A stretch of 64,000 bases of DNA from Burkholderia thailandensis E264 (lineage in GTDB: Bacteria; Pseudomonadota; Gammaproteobacteria; Burkholderiales; Burkholderiaceae), in NCBI RefSeq assembly GCF_000012365.1, contig NC_007651.1, positions 3,596,001 through 3,660,000 of the forward strand, read 5' to 3'. A program made the position numbers and the translations under genes. The first letter of the stretch is position 1. Each line of letters starts with the position of its first letter. Shown here piece after piece: positions 44,373 through 53,542 of this stretch. The notes beneath the pieces were generated by a model that did no database searches, had not been told where the DNA came from, and saw nothing but the letters and a program-made list of their open reading frames with translations.

Positions 44373-45578
44373 ATGCAAGACACACAACAACGTGATGCCG
44401 TCGATGTCTTCGTCGGCGTCGATGTCGGTAAAGGCCAGCATCACGCCGTCGCACTCGATCGGAACGGCAAGCGTCTGTACAACAAGGCGCTACCCAACGA
44501 CGAGGCCAAGCTGCGCGCCCTCATCGCCGAACTCAAGACTCACGGTCGACTCCTGTTCGTCGTCGACCAACCTTCCACCATCGGCGCGCTGCCGGTGGCC
44601 GTAGCCCGTGCTGAAGGCGTACTCGTCGCCTATCTGCCGGGACTGGCCATGCGCCGCATCGCCGATCTGCATGCAGGTGAAGCCAAGACCGATGCCCGCG
44701 ATGCCGCGATCATTGCCGAAGCCGCCCGCTCGATGCCACATACGCTGCGCTCACTTCGATTGGCTGACGAGCAACTCGCCGAGCTCACCATGCTGTGCGG
44801 CTTCGACGATGATCTCGCCGCCCAGGTCACTCAAACCAGCAACCGCATTCGCGGCCTGCTTACTCAAATCCATCCGGCGCTCGAGCGCGTTCTCGGACCC
44901 CGCCTCGACCATCCGGCAGTGCTCGATCTGCTTGAGCGCTACCCGTCGCCCGCCGCGCTTGCCTCAACCAGCGAGAAGACGCTTGCTAACCGCCTGACCA
45001 AGCTCGCGCCCCGCATGGGCAAAAGCTTGGCGGCCGAGATCGTTCAGGCTCTGAGCGAACAAGCCGTGATCGTGCCCGGCACGCAAGCTGCCACCATCGT
45101 CATGCCTCGTTTGGCCCAGCAGCTTGCGGCCTTGCGTAAGCAGCGCGACGAGGTCGCGGCCGAAGTTGAGCAACTGGTGCTTGCTCACCCTCTTTGGCCG
45201 GTCCTGACCAGCATGCCGGGAGTCGGCGTCAGGACCGCCGCCAGACTCCTGACCGAAGTCGCCCATAAGGCCTTCGCTTCGGCTGCACACTTGGCGGCCT
45301 ACGCTGGCCTTGCCCCGGTCACCCGGCGCTCAGGCTCGTCTATCCGAGGCGAACATCCATCCAGACGCGGCAACAAGGTGCTAAAGCGCGCCTTGTTCCT
45401 ATCCGCCTTCGCTGCCTTACGAGACCCAGTCTCACGGGCCTATTACTCCCGCAAGATCCAGCAAGGCAAGCGCCACAACCAAGCCCTCATCGCACTGGCA
45501 CGGCGACGCTGCGACGTCCTGTTCGCCATGCTGCGTGACGGCACCATTTACCAACCCAAGTCAGCCCCTACCGCTTGA
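44373..45578 (+). CDS. IS110-family transposase/recombinase
   Basis: A 401-aa DEDD recombinase. The N-terminal RuvC-like domain starts VDVFVGVDVGKGQHHAVALD (first Asp). The acidic residue region LLFVVDQPSTIGAL and the paired Asp in KTDARDAAIIAEAAR follow. A coiled segment and the C-terminal Tnp domain with SMPGVGVRTAARLLTEVAHK and the serine-containing block TRRSGSSIRGEHPSRRGNKV come after. ATG 44373 (MQDTQQRD) is preferred because an ATG 57 bp upstream would lie inside the likely RNA. Full length, no frameshift seen. Confidence 0.92.
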   Translation: MQDTQQRDAVDVFVGVDVGKGQHHAVALDRNGKRLYNKALPNDEAKLRALIAELKTHGRLLFVVDQPSTIGALPVAVARAEGVLVAYLPGLAMRRIADLHAGEAKTDARDAAIIAEAARSMPHTLRSLRLADEQLAELTMLCGFDDDLAAQVTQTSNRIRGLLTQIHPALERVLGPRLDHPAVLDLLERYPSPAALASTSEKTLANRLTKLAPRMGKSLAAEIVQALSEQAVIVPGTQAATIVMPRLAQQLAALRKQRDEVAAEVEQLVLAHPLWPVLTSMPGVGVRTAARLLTEVAHKAFASAAHLAAYAGLAPVTRRSGSSIRGEHPSRRGNKVLKRALFLSAFAALRDPVSRAYYSRKIQQGKRHNQALIALARRRCDVLFAMLRDGTIYQPKSAPTA

Positions 45579-45634
45579 CGAAACACATAGGGGCACCCCG
45601 CCCCAAGCGCCTTGCCGGTAGCGATCCAAACAAA

Positions 45635-45670
45635 ACGGCGGCGCGGCTTCTTGCGAAGCGGCACCGCCGT
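45635..45670 (-). terminator. rpsU terminator
   Basis: A 16-bp stem with one mismatch (45635-45650 with 45655-45670) has a 4-base loop and is followed on the minus strand by TTTTG. Confidence 0.85.
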
Positions 45671-45690
45671 CGAGGCGAAGCGAACGAAGC

Positions 45691-45903
45691 TTAGTGAAGC
45701 TTCTTCGGCAGCATCTGGCTGCGCAGGCGCTTGTGCAGGCGCTTCACCGCGGCCGCCTTCTTGCGCTTGCGCACGGCGGTCGGCTTTTCGTATGCCTGGC
45801 GCTCGCGCAGCTCGGCGATCAGGCCGTTCTTCTCGATGGCGCGGCGGAAGCGGCGAATCGCCACTTCGAACGGCTCGTTTTCTTTCAAAAGAATCGTCGT
45901 CAT
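45691..45903 (-). CDS. rpsU: 30S ribosomal protein S21
   Basis: A 70-aa basic ribosomal protein that starts [20 protein letters not shown] and ends in a Lys/Arg-rich tail ([16 protein letters not shown]). Length and sequence match beta-proteobacterial S21. The start is ATG 45903; longer readings are artefacts. In other proteobacteria rpsU often heads the dnaG-rpoD unit, whereas here it is monocistronic with its own terminator. Burkholderia genomes usually carry more than one rpsU copy. Confidence 0.96.
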   Translation of the reverse strand: MTTILLKENEPFEVAIRRFRRAIEKNGLIAELRERQAYEKPTAVRKRKKAAAVKRLHKRLRSQMLPKKLH

Positions 45904-46447
45904 GTCGTTCCTAATTTGCTTGATACGGTCAAAAACGTAGCGGCCAAGCGCCACGCACCGGCCTTCCGGGCGTTTCCACGAACGGGCGAAACGAGCGGGT
46001 ATGCGGCCTCGGAGGCCGGAAATGAGAGGCGGAATGCACCGCGAAACGCTCGGCAACCAGCACCAGGCGCCGCGTTTGACTGTCAGCAGACATGCCCTAC
46101 GCGCAAACGTAAACGGCAAAGGCGTGACAGAAATCTCAATTCAGCCCGCCATCATAACAGGTAAACGTCGGCGCGACCAGTGGTTTACCGCTTTCCGATC
46201 GCAAACCCGCATCCGCGCCCATGCGCGGCCCGCCGGGGGCGGTTCGAGCCGCGCACGCGATTCGCGCACCTCCAACGTTTGCTCACCGAACGGCCGGCAC
46301 AAAAAATTCGGGCCGAATCTCATCATCTCCCTCAAGTTTTTTTGGCGTGCGCCGAAATCCTGCACAAGGCGGCCGGCAAAGAACGAGTGCTTCCGCCCAC
46401 GCCAATAGTGGCATTGATGGGCTATACGGCTCAATTAGGAGATTTTC
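45904..46447. other. Divergent region between rpsU and fliC
   Basis: About 544 bp holding the rpsU promoter (not clearly defined) on the minus side and the fliC sigma-28 promoter with a leader of about 80 nt on the plus side. No gene was recognised. Confidence 0.5.
46332..46358 (+). promoter_or_regulatory. Sigma-28 promoter of fliC
   Basis: TCAAGTTT, 11 bases, GCCGAAAT: a near-consensus FliA promoter with the standard spacing, about 90 bp before the fliC ATG. Confidence 0.9.
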
Positions 46448-47599
46448 ATGCTCGGAATCAACAGCAACCTCAACTCGTTGGTCGCTCAACAGAACCTCAA
46501 CGGCTCGCAAAGCGCCCTGTCGCAAGCGATCACCCGCCTGTCGTCGGGCAAGCGCATCAATAGCGCGGCGGATGACGCGGCCGGCCTCGCGATCGCGACC
46601 CGGATGCAAACGCAGATCAACGGCCTGAACCAGGGCGTGTCGAACGCGAACGACGGCGTGTCGATCCTGCAAACGGCATCGAGCGGCCTGACCTCGCTGA
46701 CCAACAGCCTGCAGCGTATCCGCCAGCTCGCCGTGCAAGCCTCGAACGGCCCGCTGAGCGCAAGCGACGCATCGGCGCTGCAACAGGAAGTCGCGCAGCA
46801 GATCTCGGAAGTGAACCGTATCGCTTCGCAGACGAACTACAACGGCAAGAACATCCTCGACGGCTCGGCAGGCACGCTGAGCTTCCAGGTCGGCGCGAAC
46901 GTCGGCCAGACGGTCACCGTCGACCTGTCGCAAAGCATGTCGGCCGCCAAGATCGGTGGCGGCCTGGTCCAAACGGGCCAGACGCTCGGCACGTTCAAGG
47001 TCGCAGTCGATTCGTCCGGCGCGGCCTGGACCGCGAGCAGCACGGGTCAGGAAACGACGCAGATCAACGTCCTGTCGGACGGCAAGGGCGGCTTCACGTT
47101 CACCGACCAGAACAATCAGACGCTGTCGTCGACGGCCGTCACCGCGCTGTTCGGCGCATCCACCGCCGGCTCGGGCACGGCCCTGACGGTGACGCTCAAC
47201 TCGGCTGCCACCAGCTCGCTGAGCGCGGCGGATCAGGCGGCCGCAGCGGCAATGCAAACGCAGGTCAACGCGGTCAACCAGCCGCAGACGGTCTCGAACC
47301 TGAACATCAGCACGCAGACGGGCGCCTATCAGGCGATGGTGTCGATCGACAACGCGCTCGCGACGGTCAACAACCTGCAGGCAACGCTCGGCGCGGCGCA
47401 GAACCGCTTCACCGCGATCGCGACCACGCAGCAAGCCGGCTCGAACAACCTCGCGCAAGCGCAATCGCAAATCCAGAGCGCGGACTTCGCTCAGGAAACC
47501 GCGAACCTGTCGCGCGCGCAAGTGCTCCAGCAAGCCGGCATCTCGGTGCTCGCGCAAGCGAACTCGCTGCCGCAGCAAGTGCTGAAGCTCCTGCAATAA
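46448..47599 (+). CDS. fliC: Flagellin
   Basis: A 383-aa flagellar filament subunit. The D0/D1 N-terminal part (MLGINSNLNSLVAQQNLNGS; AITRLSSGKRINSAADDAAG) and the C-terminal part (ENLSRAQVLQQAG-type block, ending QANSLPQQVLKLLQ) are conserved. The central D2/D3 region (about 170-290) is Ser/Thr/Ala-rich and variable, offering many possible O-glycosylation sites. The start has AGGAGATTTTC upstream. It is driven by a sigma-28 promoter. The variable region does not look like the B. pseudomallei K96243-type flagellin as I recall it, which argues for a relative. Confidence 0.97.
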   Translation: MLGINSNLNSLVAQQNLNGSQSALSQAITRLSSGKRINSAADDAAGLAIATRMQTQINGLNQGVSNANDGVSILQTASSGLTSLTNSLQRIRQLAVQASNGPLSASDASALQQEVAQQISEVNRIASQTNYNGKNILDGSAGTLSFQVGANVGQTVTVDLSQSMSAAKIGGGLVQTGQTLGTFKVAVDSSGAAWTASSTGQETTQINVLSDGKGGFTFTDQNNQTLSSTAVTALFGASTAGSGTALTVTLNSAATSSLSAADQAAAAAMQTQVNAVNQPQTVSNLNISTQTGAYQAMVSIDNALATVNNLQATLGAAQNRFTAIATTQQAGSNNLAQAQSQIQSADFAQETANLSRAQVLQQAGISVLAQANSLPQQVLKLLQ

Positions 47600-47613
47600 C
47601 GTGTACCGAACGA

Positions 47614-47640
47614 CGGGCCGCGCAGTCTGGCGGCCCGCCT
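47614..47640 (+). terminator. Weak terminator after fliC
   Basis: A CGGGCCG/CGGCCCG stem (47614-47620 with 47631-47637) has a 10-base loop and is followed by CCTTTG. It may reduce rather than stop read-through into fliD. Confidence 0.4.
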
Positions 47641-47748
47641 TTGTGCGGCGGTGCAGCACCCTCGTGGCCGCCGCACGTTTTTGTTTTCTGATTCTTCCGA
47701 ATTCCGCGATTTTCGCCCGCCATTTCAGGCAGCGAAGGGAGCTATCCG

Positions 47749-49275
47749 ATGTCCACCGTCACCGGCACCACGACCACGACGCAGCAGCAAACCGACGCAG
47801 CGCTGCAGCAAGCCGCGCAATCGATCATCAGCGGCGCGACGGGCAACTCGTCGATGGACGTGAACTCGCTCGTGACCGCGCTCGTCAACGCGAAGACGGC
47901 CGGCCAGAGCGCGGCGCTGTCGACTTCGGTCGCGACCGACCAGACGACGCTTTCCGCGCTCGGCACGCTGAAGGCCGCGCTCACCGCGCTGCAGGCGGGG
48001 ATCGGCTCGCTCGGCGACGGCACGCTGACCCAGAAATTCACCGCCACGGCGACGGGCACCGGACTCACCGCGACGACGGGCGCGGGTGCGGTGGCCGGCA
48101 GCTACTCGGTTGCCGTCACGCAGATCGCCACGTCGCAGACGCTGTCTTCCGGCGCATTCAATGCGACGCAGCAGCTCGGCACCGGCACGCTGACGCTGAG
48201 CGTCGGCGGCAAATCGACGTCGATCTCGATCGATTCGACGAACAACACGCTCTCCGGGATCGCCTCCGCGATCAACTCCGCGCCGAACAACCCCGGCGTG
48301 ACGGCGACGATCGTCACGGGCACCGACGGTGCGCACCTCGTGCTGCGCTCGGCGACGACGGGCGCGGCCAACGTGATCAACGTCGGCGTGAGCAACCTGT
48401 CCGGCGACAACGGGCTGTCGAGCCTCGCCGTCACGTCGACGGCGAGCACGACGGGCGGCCAGTCGACGATCCAGTCGGGCGGCAGCATCGCGTGGACGCA
48501 AAGCACCTCCGCTCAGGACGCCGAATTCACGGTGGGCGGCATCGCCGCGTCGAGCGCGAGCAACGCCGTATCGGGCGCGATCGCCGGCGTCACGCTGAAC
48601 CTCACGCAAGCCGCCGTCGGCACCACGCAGACGCTGAACGTGACCACCGACACGACCGCGCAGGCCACCGCGATCACGAACGTCGTCAACCTGTACAACA
48701 CGGTCGTCACGACGATGTCGTCGCTGTCGTCGCTGTCGGGCGCGGGCACGAGTTCGCAAAGAGCGGGGCCGCTGCTCGGCGACTCGACGCTCAACATGAT
48801 CCAGAATTCGCTCGCGCGAGTCGTCGGCGCGGGCGTGACGACGGGCGGCTCGACCGTATCGCTCGCTTCGATCGGCATCACGTTCGCGGACGGCGCGACC
48901 TCGACGCAGGCGGACGGCACGCTGACGATCGATACGACGAAGCTCAACGCGGCATTGCAAAACAGCCCGTCGACCGTCGCCGCCGTCTTCAATTCGACGA
49001 ACGGCATCGGCGCGCAGCTCAACACCACGATCCAGAATTACGTGCAGACAGGCGGCGTTTTCGATACGCGCTCGAACGCACTGAACCAGGATCTGAAGAG
49101 CCTCGCGCAGCAGCAGACGCAACTCGCGTCGTACGCGTCGCAATTGACGTCGCAATACAACGCGCAGTTCACCGCGCTCAACACGCTGATGGCGCAGATG
49201 AACAGCAACTCGAACTACCTGACGCAACTGTTCGGCGGCAGCAACAGCTCGGGCGCGATGGCGAACAACAAGTAA
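47749..49275 (+). CDS. fliD: Flagellar filament cap protein FliD
   Basis: A 508-aa hook-associated protein 2. The N-terminal disordered, Thr/Gln-rich export region is followed by SSMDVNSLVTALVNAKTAGQ and KAALTALQAGIGSLGDGTL. The C-terminal coiled part (TRSNALNQDLKSLAQQQTQL; YNAQFTALNTLMAQMNSNSN; YLTQLFGG) is typical. The Ser/Thr-rich middle forms the cap plates. It lies 149 bp after fliC and 28 bp before fliT. Full length. Confidence 0.95.
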   Translation: MSTVTGTTTTTQQQTDAALQQAAQSIISGATGNSSMDVNSLVTALVNAKTAGQSAALSTSVATDQTTLSALGTLKAALTALQAGIGSLGDGTLTQKFTATATGTGLTATTGAGAVAGSYSVAVTQIATSQTLSSGAFNATQQLGTGTLTLSVGGKSTSISIDSTNNTLSGIASAINSAPNNPGVTATIVTGTDGAHLVLRSATTGAANVINVGVSNLSGDNGLSSLAVTSTASTTGGQSTIQSGGSIAWTQSTSAQDAEFTVGGIAASSASNAVSGAIAGVTLNLTQAAVGTTQTLNVTTDTTAQATAITNVVNLYNTVVTTMSSLSSLSGAGTSSQRAGPLLGDSTLNMIQNSLARVVGAGVTTGGSTVSLASIGITFADGATSTQADGTLTIDTTKLNAALQNSPSTVAAVFNSTNGIGAQLNTTIQNYVQTGGVFDTRSNALNQDLKSLAQQQTQLASYASQLTSQYNAQFTALNTLMAQMNSNSNYLTQLFGGSNSSGAMANNK

Positions 49276-49303
49276 CGAATCGGATGCGATGGAGAAGCCT
49301 GAA

Positions 49304-49603
49304 ATGGATCAGATGTCGTTGATCGAACACGTGCTGTCGATCACCCGCGAAATCGATCACGCAGTGCAGATGGCCGACTGGACCGAGGCCGCGCGCCTGA
49401 CCGAAGAGCGCTCGCCATACCTGATGTCGATCTCGGCCGAGCAGACGCCCACGTCGCTCGCGCTCGTGCGCCAGATCCAGGCGATCGACACGGCGCTCCT
49501 TGCGAACGCGAAGGCGACGCAGGCCGAGCTGCAGGTCGAGTACCGCGCCGCGATGGACCGGCTGAGCAAGGCGGGCGCATATCAGGCCGCCGCGCAGTTC
49601 TGA
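49304..49603 (+). CDS. fliT: FliT-like flagellar export chaperone
   Basis: A 99-aa all-helical protein (MDQMSLIEHVLSITREIDHA; QIQAIDTALLANAKATQAEL). FliT is the chaperone of FliD and in enterics also binds FlhC. Assignment rests on position right after fliD, size and helical make-up; identity to enteric FliT is low. ATG 49304 has GGAGAAG 6-7 bp upstream and is preferred over ATG 49289. Confidence 0.75.
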   Translation: MDQMSLIEHVLSITREIDHAVQMADWTEAARLTEERSPYLMSISAEQTPTSLALVRQIQAIDTALLANAKATQAELQVEYRAAMDRLSKAGAYQAAAQF

Positions 49604-49668
49604 GCGCAGGGATTTCCCCCCACACAACAATAAATCACGCGCTTCGGCGTGTGCTCGTTCACCTCCCG

Positions 49669-49692
49669 CCCGCCGCAAGGCGGGTATTTTTT
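49669..49692 (+). terminator. Terminator of the fliD-fliT unit
   Basis: Stem CCCGCC (49669-49674), loop GCAA, GGCGGG (49679-49684), followed by TATTTTTT. Confidence 0.85.
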
Positions 49693-49902
49693 GGTGCGCG
49701 TGCGTACCAGATCCGTCCGTGAGCGATCGTTCCCCGCTGCGGATCGCGCCGAACGGCTCTCACTCAAGCCGATGAGCCCGTACGCGCTCGATAGCGACGC
49801 GTCAGCATGCCCGGATCTTCGGCTGACGCGCGCGCTCTATCCGCGGCGCCTCGCCCAATCGCACTTCAATAACGTGGAAATTCGTCGGCCGGCGCCGGAT
49901 GG

Positions 49903-50304
49903 TCAGTTGGCCGTTTGAATGAGCAAGGTCGCCTGCCCCGTGTTATCGCCACAAGCGTCGTCGCTGACATATGCGATGTATGTCGACGTATTCCCGGGGA
50001 CGTCGACAACCGTCGGCTGAGTGATGGTGGTGCCCCATCGGTTATTTCCATATCCGCCTTGCAGCATCACGGAATTGATCAGACAGCCGCCGGTCAACAC
50101 GCCGGCGGAGCAGCTCATGTTGTTCGAACTGATCGAAACCACATATCGCCCTGGCGCCAGCGGGAATGTTGCCGGAGTGCCGCCGGAGACATTGCCGGTG
50201 TTCGAAAGACAATTGCGTTTCGCATCGACGACAACGGTGCTCGCCGCCTCACATACGAACGGAATGACAGCCGCAAGCACGCCTGCGGCAATTTTTGCAC
50301 GCAT
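49903..50304 (-). CDS. Small secreted protein of unknown function
   Basis: A 133-aa protein with a clear signal peptide (MRAKIAAGVLAAVIPFVCEA cleaved before AS). The mature part has four cysteines, and a beta-rich Ser/Thr/Asn/Gly content (LAPGRYVVSISSNNMSC; GGYGNNRWGTTITQPTVVDV; TYIAYVSDDACGDNTGQATL). The pattern looks like a small beta-sandwich. A distant resemblance to PA-IL-type lectin ends (D...GDN-G) is possible but too weak to name. Its base composition is less GC-rich than its neighbours, as is the 690 bp upstream, hinting at horizontal origin. No close family was recognised. Confidence 0.7.
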   Translation of the reverse strand: MRAKIAAGVLAAVIPFVCEAASTVVVDAKRNCLSNTGNVSGGTPATFPLAPGRYVVSISSNNMSCSAGVLTGGCLINSVMLQGGYGNNRWGTTITQPTVVDVPGNTSTYIAYVSDDACGDNTGQATLLIQTAN

Positions 50305-50992
50305 GGATCGATTTCTCTTATGAAATGCTTCAATTGAAATAAAATGGGCTCATGGCCCGTGAGCTCGATCGGAAAAGACGAATACAGCCTCCGCCTTCGC
50401 AATACGTCAGAAGCATTTCATGCGTATAATTCCATGGCCGCCAGAAAATCTCGCAGTCTCATGATGAGATTTCTCTGTCGTTCGCGATAACGATTATTTC
50501 AGACAATATCCGCGATCGAAAGAAAAAACTGACGCGCGCATGTTTGCGGCGAGGCATTCGACACGCACTCTGTCCGCCGATCGCCCGACATTGTTCAGTG
50601 ATGCGGGTTGCTTGGAATATCGCCCTGCGCGTTGAAAAACCCGTAACGAATGGAATTGGCGTAACCATTGAGCGTGAAGGTCTTGCAATGCTCCCGATCC
50701 GCCATGGCGGAACAGGAAACGAAAATCGTCGTCACCGGCCATCAGCTTCCTTCGGCCATGCATATGCCCTCGCGGTTATTTTCCGCATTGAATCGAATCG
50801 GAAAATCGTGCGCGAAATTCATGTTGCATCAGGCATAGCGACAATAAACGTGGAAAATTGAAGCGCGCCCCCGAAGCCGTATCTACCATTGATATAGAGC
50901 ATCAATCGTTGAAGAAGAACCGCTTGACAAGCCATCCGCCGCCATGGATCACTAAGGACTTTCGCCCCGCGTGATCGCGCACGGAGACCATC
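50305..50992. other. Lower-GC intergenic stretch without a recognised gene
   Basis: About 688 bp with clearly lower GC than the rest. Short open frames on both strands have no coding signature or ribosome sites. It may carry the promoter of the secreted protein and H-NS binding DNA, or be a decayed remnant of acquired DNA. Confidence 0.45.
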
Positions 50993-51616
50993 ATGTCCGT
51001 CGAAACCTGGCTCGCCTTCGCCGGCGCGAGCATCGCGCTCCTGATGATTCCCGGCCCCACGATCCTGCTCGTGATCGGCGATTCGCTCGCGAACCGCAAT
51101 CGCTCGTCGTGGAGCACCGTCGCCGGCGTCGCGGCGGGCGACACCACCGCGATGACGATCTCGCTCGCCGGCGCGGGCGCGCTGCTCGCGATGTCGGCGG
51201 CCGCGTTCACCGCGCTCAAGCTCGTCGGCGGCGGCTATCTCGTCTATCTCGGCATTCGTTCGATTCTGCACGCTCGCCGCGCCGGCACGATGGAAGTGAG
51301 CGTCGAGCGCCGCTCGGCGAAGCGGCGCTTCCTGTCCGCGTGGGCCGTCACCGCGCTGAACCCGAAGAGCATCGTGTTCTTCGTCGCGTTCGTTCCGCAG
51401 TTCATCTCGCCGCACGAGACGTTCGCGCGACAATGCGCGATCCTGCTGCCGACCTTCGTCTGTCTTGCGACGATCAACGCGGCCTGCTACGCGCGCGTCG
51501 CGCGCTTCGCCGCCGCGCGGCTGACGGGCGCCGCCGCGCAGCGCCGCTTCGGGTACGGCGGGGGCGCCGCGCTGATCGGCGCGGGCGCGCTGACGCTCGG
51601 GATGTCGAGAAGCTGA
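50993..51616 (+). CDS. LysE/RhtB-family exporter
   Basis: A 207-aa inner-membrane exporter with about six helices. The N-terminal signature LAFAGASIALLMIPGPTILL and the motif ALNPKSIVFFVAFVPQFIS are those of amino-acid/homoserine-lactone exporters. The start is ATG 50993 with ACGGAGACCATC upstream. The substrate is probably an amino acid or a related metabolite. It is monocistronic. Confidence 0.9.
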   Translation: MSVETWLAFAGASIALLMIPGPTILLVIGDSLANRNRSSWSTVAGVAAGDTTAMTISLAGAGALLAMSAAAFTALKLVGGGYLVYLGIRSILHARRAGTMEVSVERRSAKRRFLSAWAVTALNPKSIVFFVAFVPQFISPHETFARQCAILLPTFVCLATINAACYARVARFAAARLTGAAAQRRFGYGGGAALIGAGALTLGMSRS

Positions 51617-51880
51617 GGCCGAGGCGCTTCGCGCGGCGGGCCGCTCGAATCCGCGCAGCGAGATGCGCGGCGCGCCGCGTATTCGCGGGGGACGCGGGCG
51701 GGCCGCGTGCCGCCCCGGACGCCAGCGCCCCGCCGGCCTCCTTCCCGCTCTTCTCGGTCGCCGCGCGAACCGGCGCGAACGCGCGGCGTTCGTGCGCGAT
51801 GCGGCCCGCGCCGTCGTTGCCGGCGCGTCGGCACGCCCGTCAACGAAACGTGCGGTTCACGGCCGGATTTCGGCCGAGCC

Positions 51881-53542
51881 TCAGCCGAGGTCGAGCGCCG
51901 CTGTGAGATCGCCCGGCGGCTGTGCGCCGCGCGCCGCGAACGCGCGCTCGCGCGCGAGCACGCCGTCGAGCGGCGCGAGCCCATGCACACGCGAGATGAA
52001 GCGCAGGATCGAGTTCGTGTCGTACAGCGTGTGATCGACATAGCCCTTCTTCGCGAACGGCGAGATCACCATCGCCGGAATCCGCGACCCCGGCCCCCAG
52101 CGGTCGCCCTTCGGCGGCGACACCGGGTCCCACCAGCCGCCGTTCTCGTCGACCGTCAGGATCACGACGGTGTGCGCCCACTGCGGGCCGCGCATGATGC
52201 GGTCGATCACCGTCGCGATGTGCCGATCGCCCGATTCGACGTCCGCATAGCCCGCATGCATGTTCAGGTTGCCCTGCGGCTTGTAGAACGTGACGGCCGG
52301 CAAACGCCCCGCGTCAATGTCGGCGATCAGATGGTTCGTCGACGGATCGTCCCCGAGGCCCGCGTCGCGCAAATGGCGGCGCCGTGCTTCGGTGCCCGGC
52401 GCGTAGTTCGCGAAGTAGTTGAACGGCTGATGGTGGTACTGGAAGTCCGGCACCGAGCCCGTGTCGCGATGTTCGAGCGCGTACTGCCACGCACCGCCGT
52501 ACCACGCCCAGTCGATGCCCTTTTCCGACAGGCGATCGCCGATCGTCGCGTAGTGCTGCGGCGGCAGCACGCGCGGGTTCGACGGGTCCGCATACGCCGG
52601 GTTGCCGTCGACGGGCGGGCGCACGCTGCTCGGCTGATACGGCGGCGCCATCGTGTTCACCGCGTAGCCGTCCGGCGTGAAGAGGCCGTCGTTCTCGAAT
52701 TTCGGCGGGCCGTCGAGCGCCGATGCGGGCGAATCCGCGGCGAGCTTCAGCCGCGTGCCGGCCGGGTCGTCGCCTTCGACGACGGAGACGAGATGCTTCG
52801 CCGGGCTCTTGTGCACGTCCGGATAGAGCGGCGCCTGCGCGGAAATCAGGAAGATGTGGTTCAGCCACGAGCCGCCGAACGCGGCCATGAAGAAGTTGTC
52901 GCAGAGCGTGTACTGGCGCGCGAGATTCCACAGCCGCAGCGTCTCGGCCGAATTGCGGTAATGCCCCATCACGAGGCCGCCCGAATCGGCCCATGCGGCG
53001 AACTGGTCGTTGCGACCGCCGTTGATCTGCATCTGGTTCTGATAGAAGCGATGCCACAGGTCGCGCGTGATCACGCCGTTCGGCAGCGGCTTGCCTTGCG
53101 CATCGGGAATCACGAACGGCGCGTTCGGCAGCCCCGCGATGTCGCGCTCGCCGATCATGTAGCGCTTGCCGTCGACGACCTGCGCCTGCGGCACGAGGCC
53201 GCCCCAGATCTTCGGCAGCGTCGCGAGCGGCGTCTTGCCGTCGCGGTCGAACTGCACATAGCGCTCGGGCGATACCGCGCCGAGCGGCTGCTGCACGCCG
53301 GGGAAATCGCCGAACAGGTTCGCGAAGCTGCGGTTTTCCGCGTAGATCACGACGATGTTGCGCACTTCGCGGCGCAGCGCGGCGTCGAGCCGCAGCTCGT
53401 CGGCCGAGCGGGGCGCGGCGGGCGCGGCCGTCTCGCAGCCGGCGAGCGCGACGCTCGCGCCGAGCGCGGCGATGCCGCCGAGCACGCGGCGGCGGTCGGG
53501 ATCCTCGGGAAGGTCGGTCGACGGGGGATGCTTGTCAGTCAC
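51881..53542 (-). CDS. Tat-exported acid phosphatase/phosphoesterase (AcpA-like)
   Basis: A 553-aa member of the phospholipase C/AcpA phosphoesterase family. The N-terminus has DRRRVLGGIAALGASVALAGC, a twin-arginine signal that ends in a lipobox, so a Tat-exported lipoprotein is likely. Catalytic and metal motifs: NIVVIYAENRSFANLFGDFP, FFMAAFGGSWLNHIFLISAQ, and ILTVDENGGWWDPVSPP. The start is GTG 53542 with AGGAG 5 bp upstream. Homologues in Burkholderia and Francisella hydrolyse phosphomonoesters at acid pH. Phospholipase activity is less likely, though the folds are related. Confidence 0.9.
   Translation of the reverse strand: MTDKHPPSTDLPEDPDRRRVLGGIAALGASVALAGCETAAPAAPRSADELRLDAALRREVRNIVVIYAENRSFANLFGDFPGVQQPLGAVSPERYVQFDRDGKTPLATLPKIWGGLVPQAQVVDGKRYMIGERDIAGLPNAPFVIPDAQGKPLPNGVITRDLWHRFYQNQMQINGGRNDQFAAWADSGGLVMGHYRNSAETLRLWNLARQYTLCDNFFMAAFGGSWLNHIFLISAQAPLYPDVHKSPAKHLVSVVEGDDPAGTRLKLAADSPASALDGPPKFENDGLFTPDGYAVNTMAPPYQPSSVRPPVDGNPAYADPSNPRVLPPQHYATIGDRLSEKGIDWAWYGGAWQYALEHRDTGSVPDFQYHHQPFNYFANYAPGTEARRRHLRDAGLGDDPSTNHLIADIDAGRLPAVTFYKPQGNLNMHAGYADVESGDRHIATVIDRIMRGPQWAHTVVILTVDENGGWWDPVSPPKGDRWGPGSRIPAMVISPFAKKGYVDHTLYDTNSILRFISRVHGLAPLDGVLARERAFAARGAQPPGDLTAALDLG

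Larger units (their letters stand above)
44160..45592 (+). mobile_element. IS110-family insertion sequence (ends approximate)
   Basis: One DEDD transposase gene is preceded by about 210 bp of structured non-coding DNA and followed by a very short right end. This is the layout of IS110-group elements, which have no clear inverted repeats. The ends are my estimate: joining RE (...TTGACGAAACACATAGGGG) to LE (CCCCGATAATCGGGG...) gives a -35/-10 pair with 17-bp spacing, as expected for the circular intermediate. The element lies between tag and the rpsU terminator. The GCCCCGATAATCGGGGCTTT hairpin at 44160-44179 could instead be a tag terminator. Confidence 0.7.
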
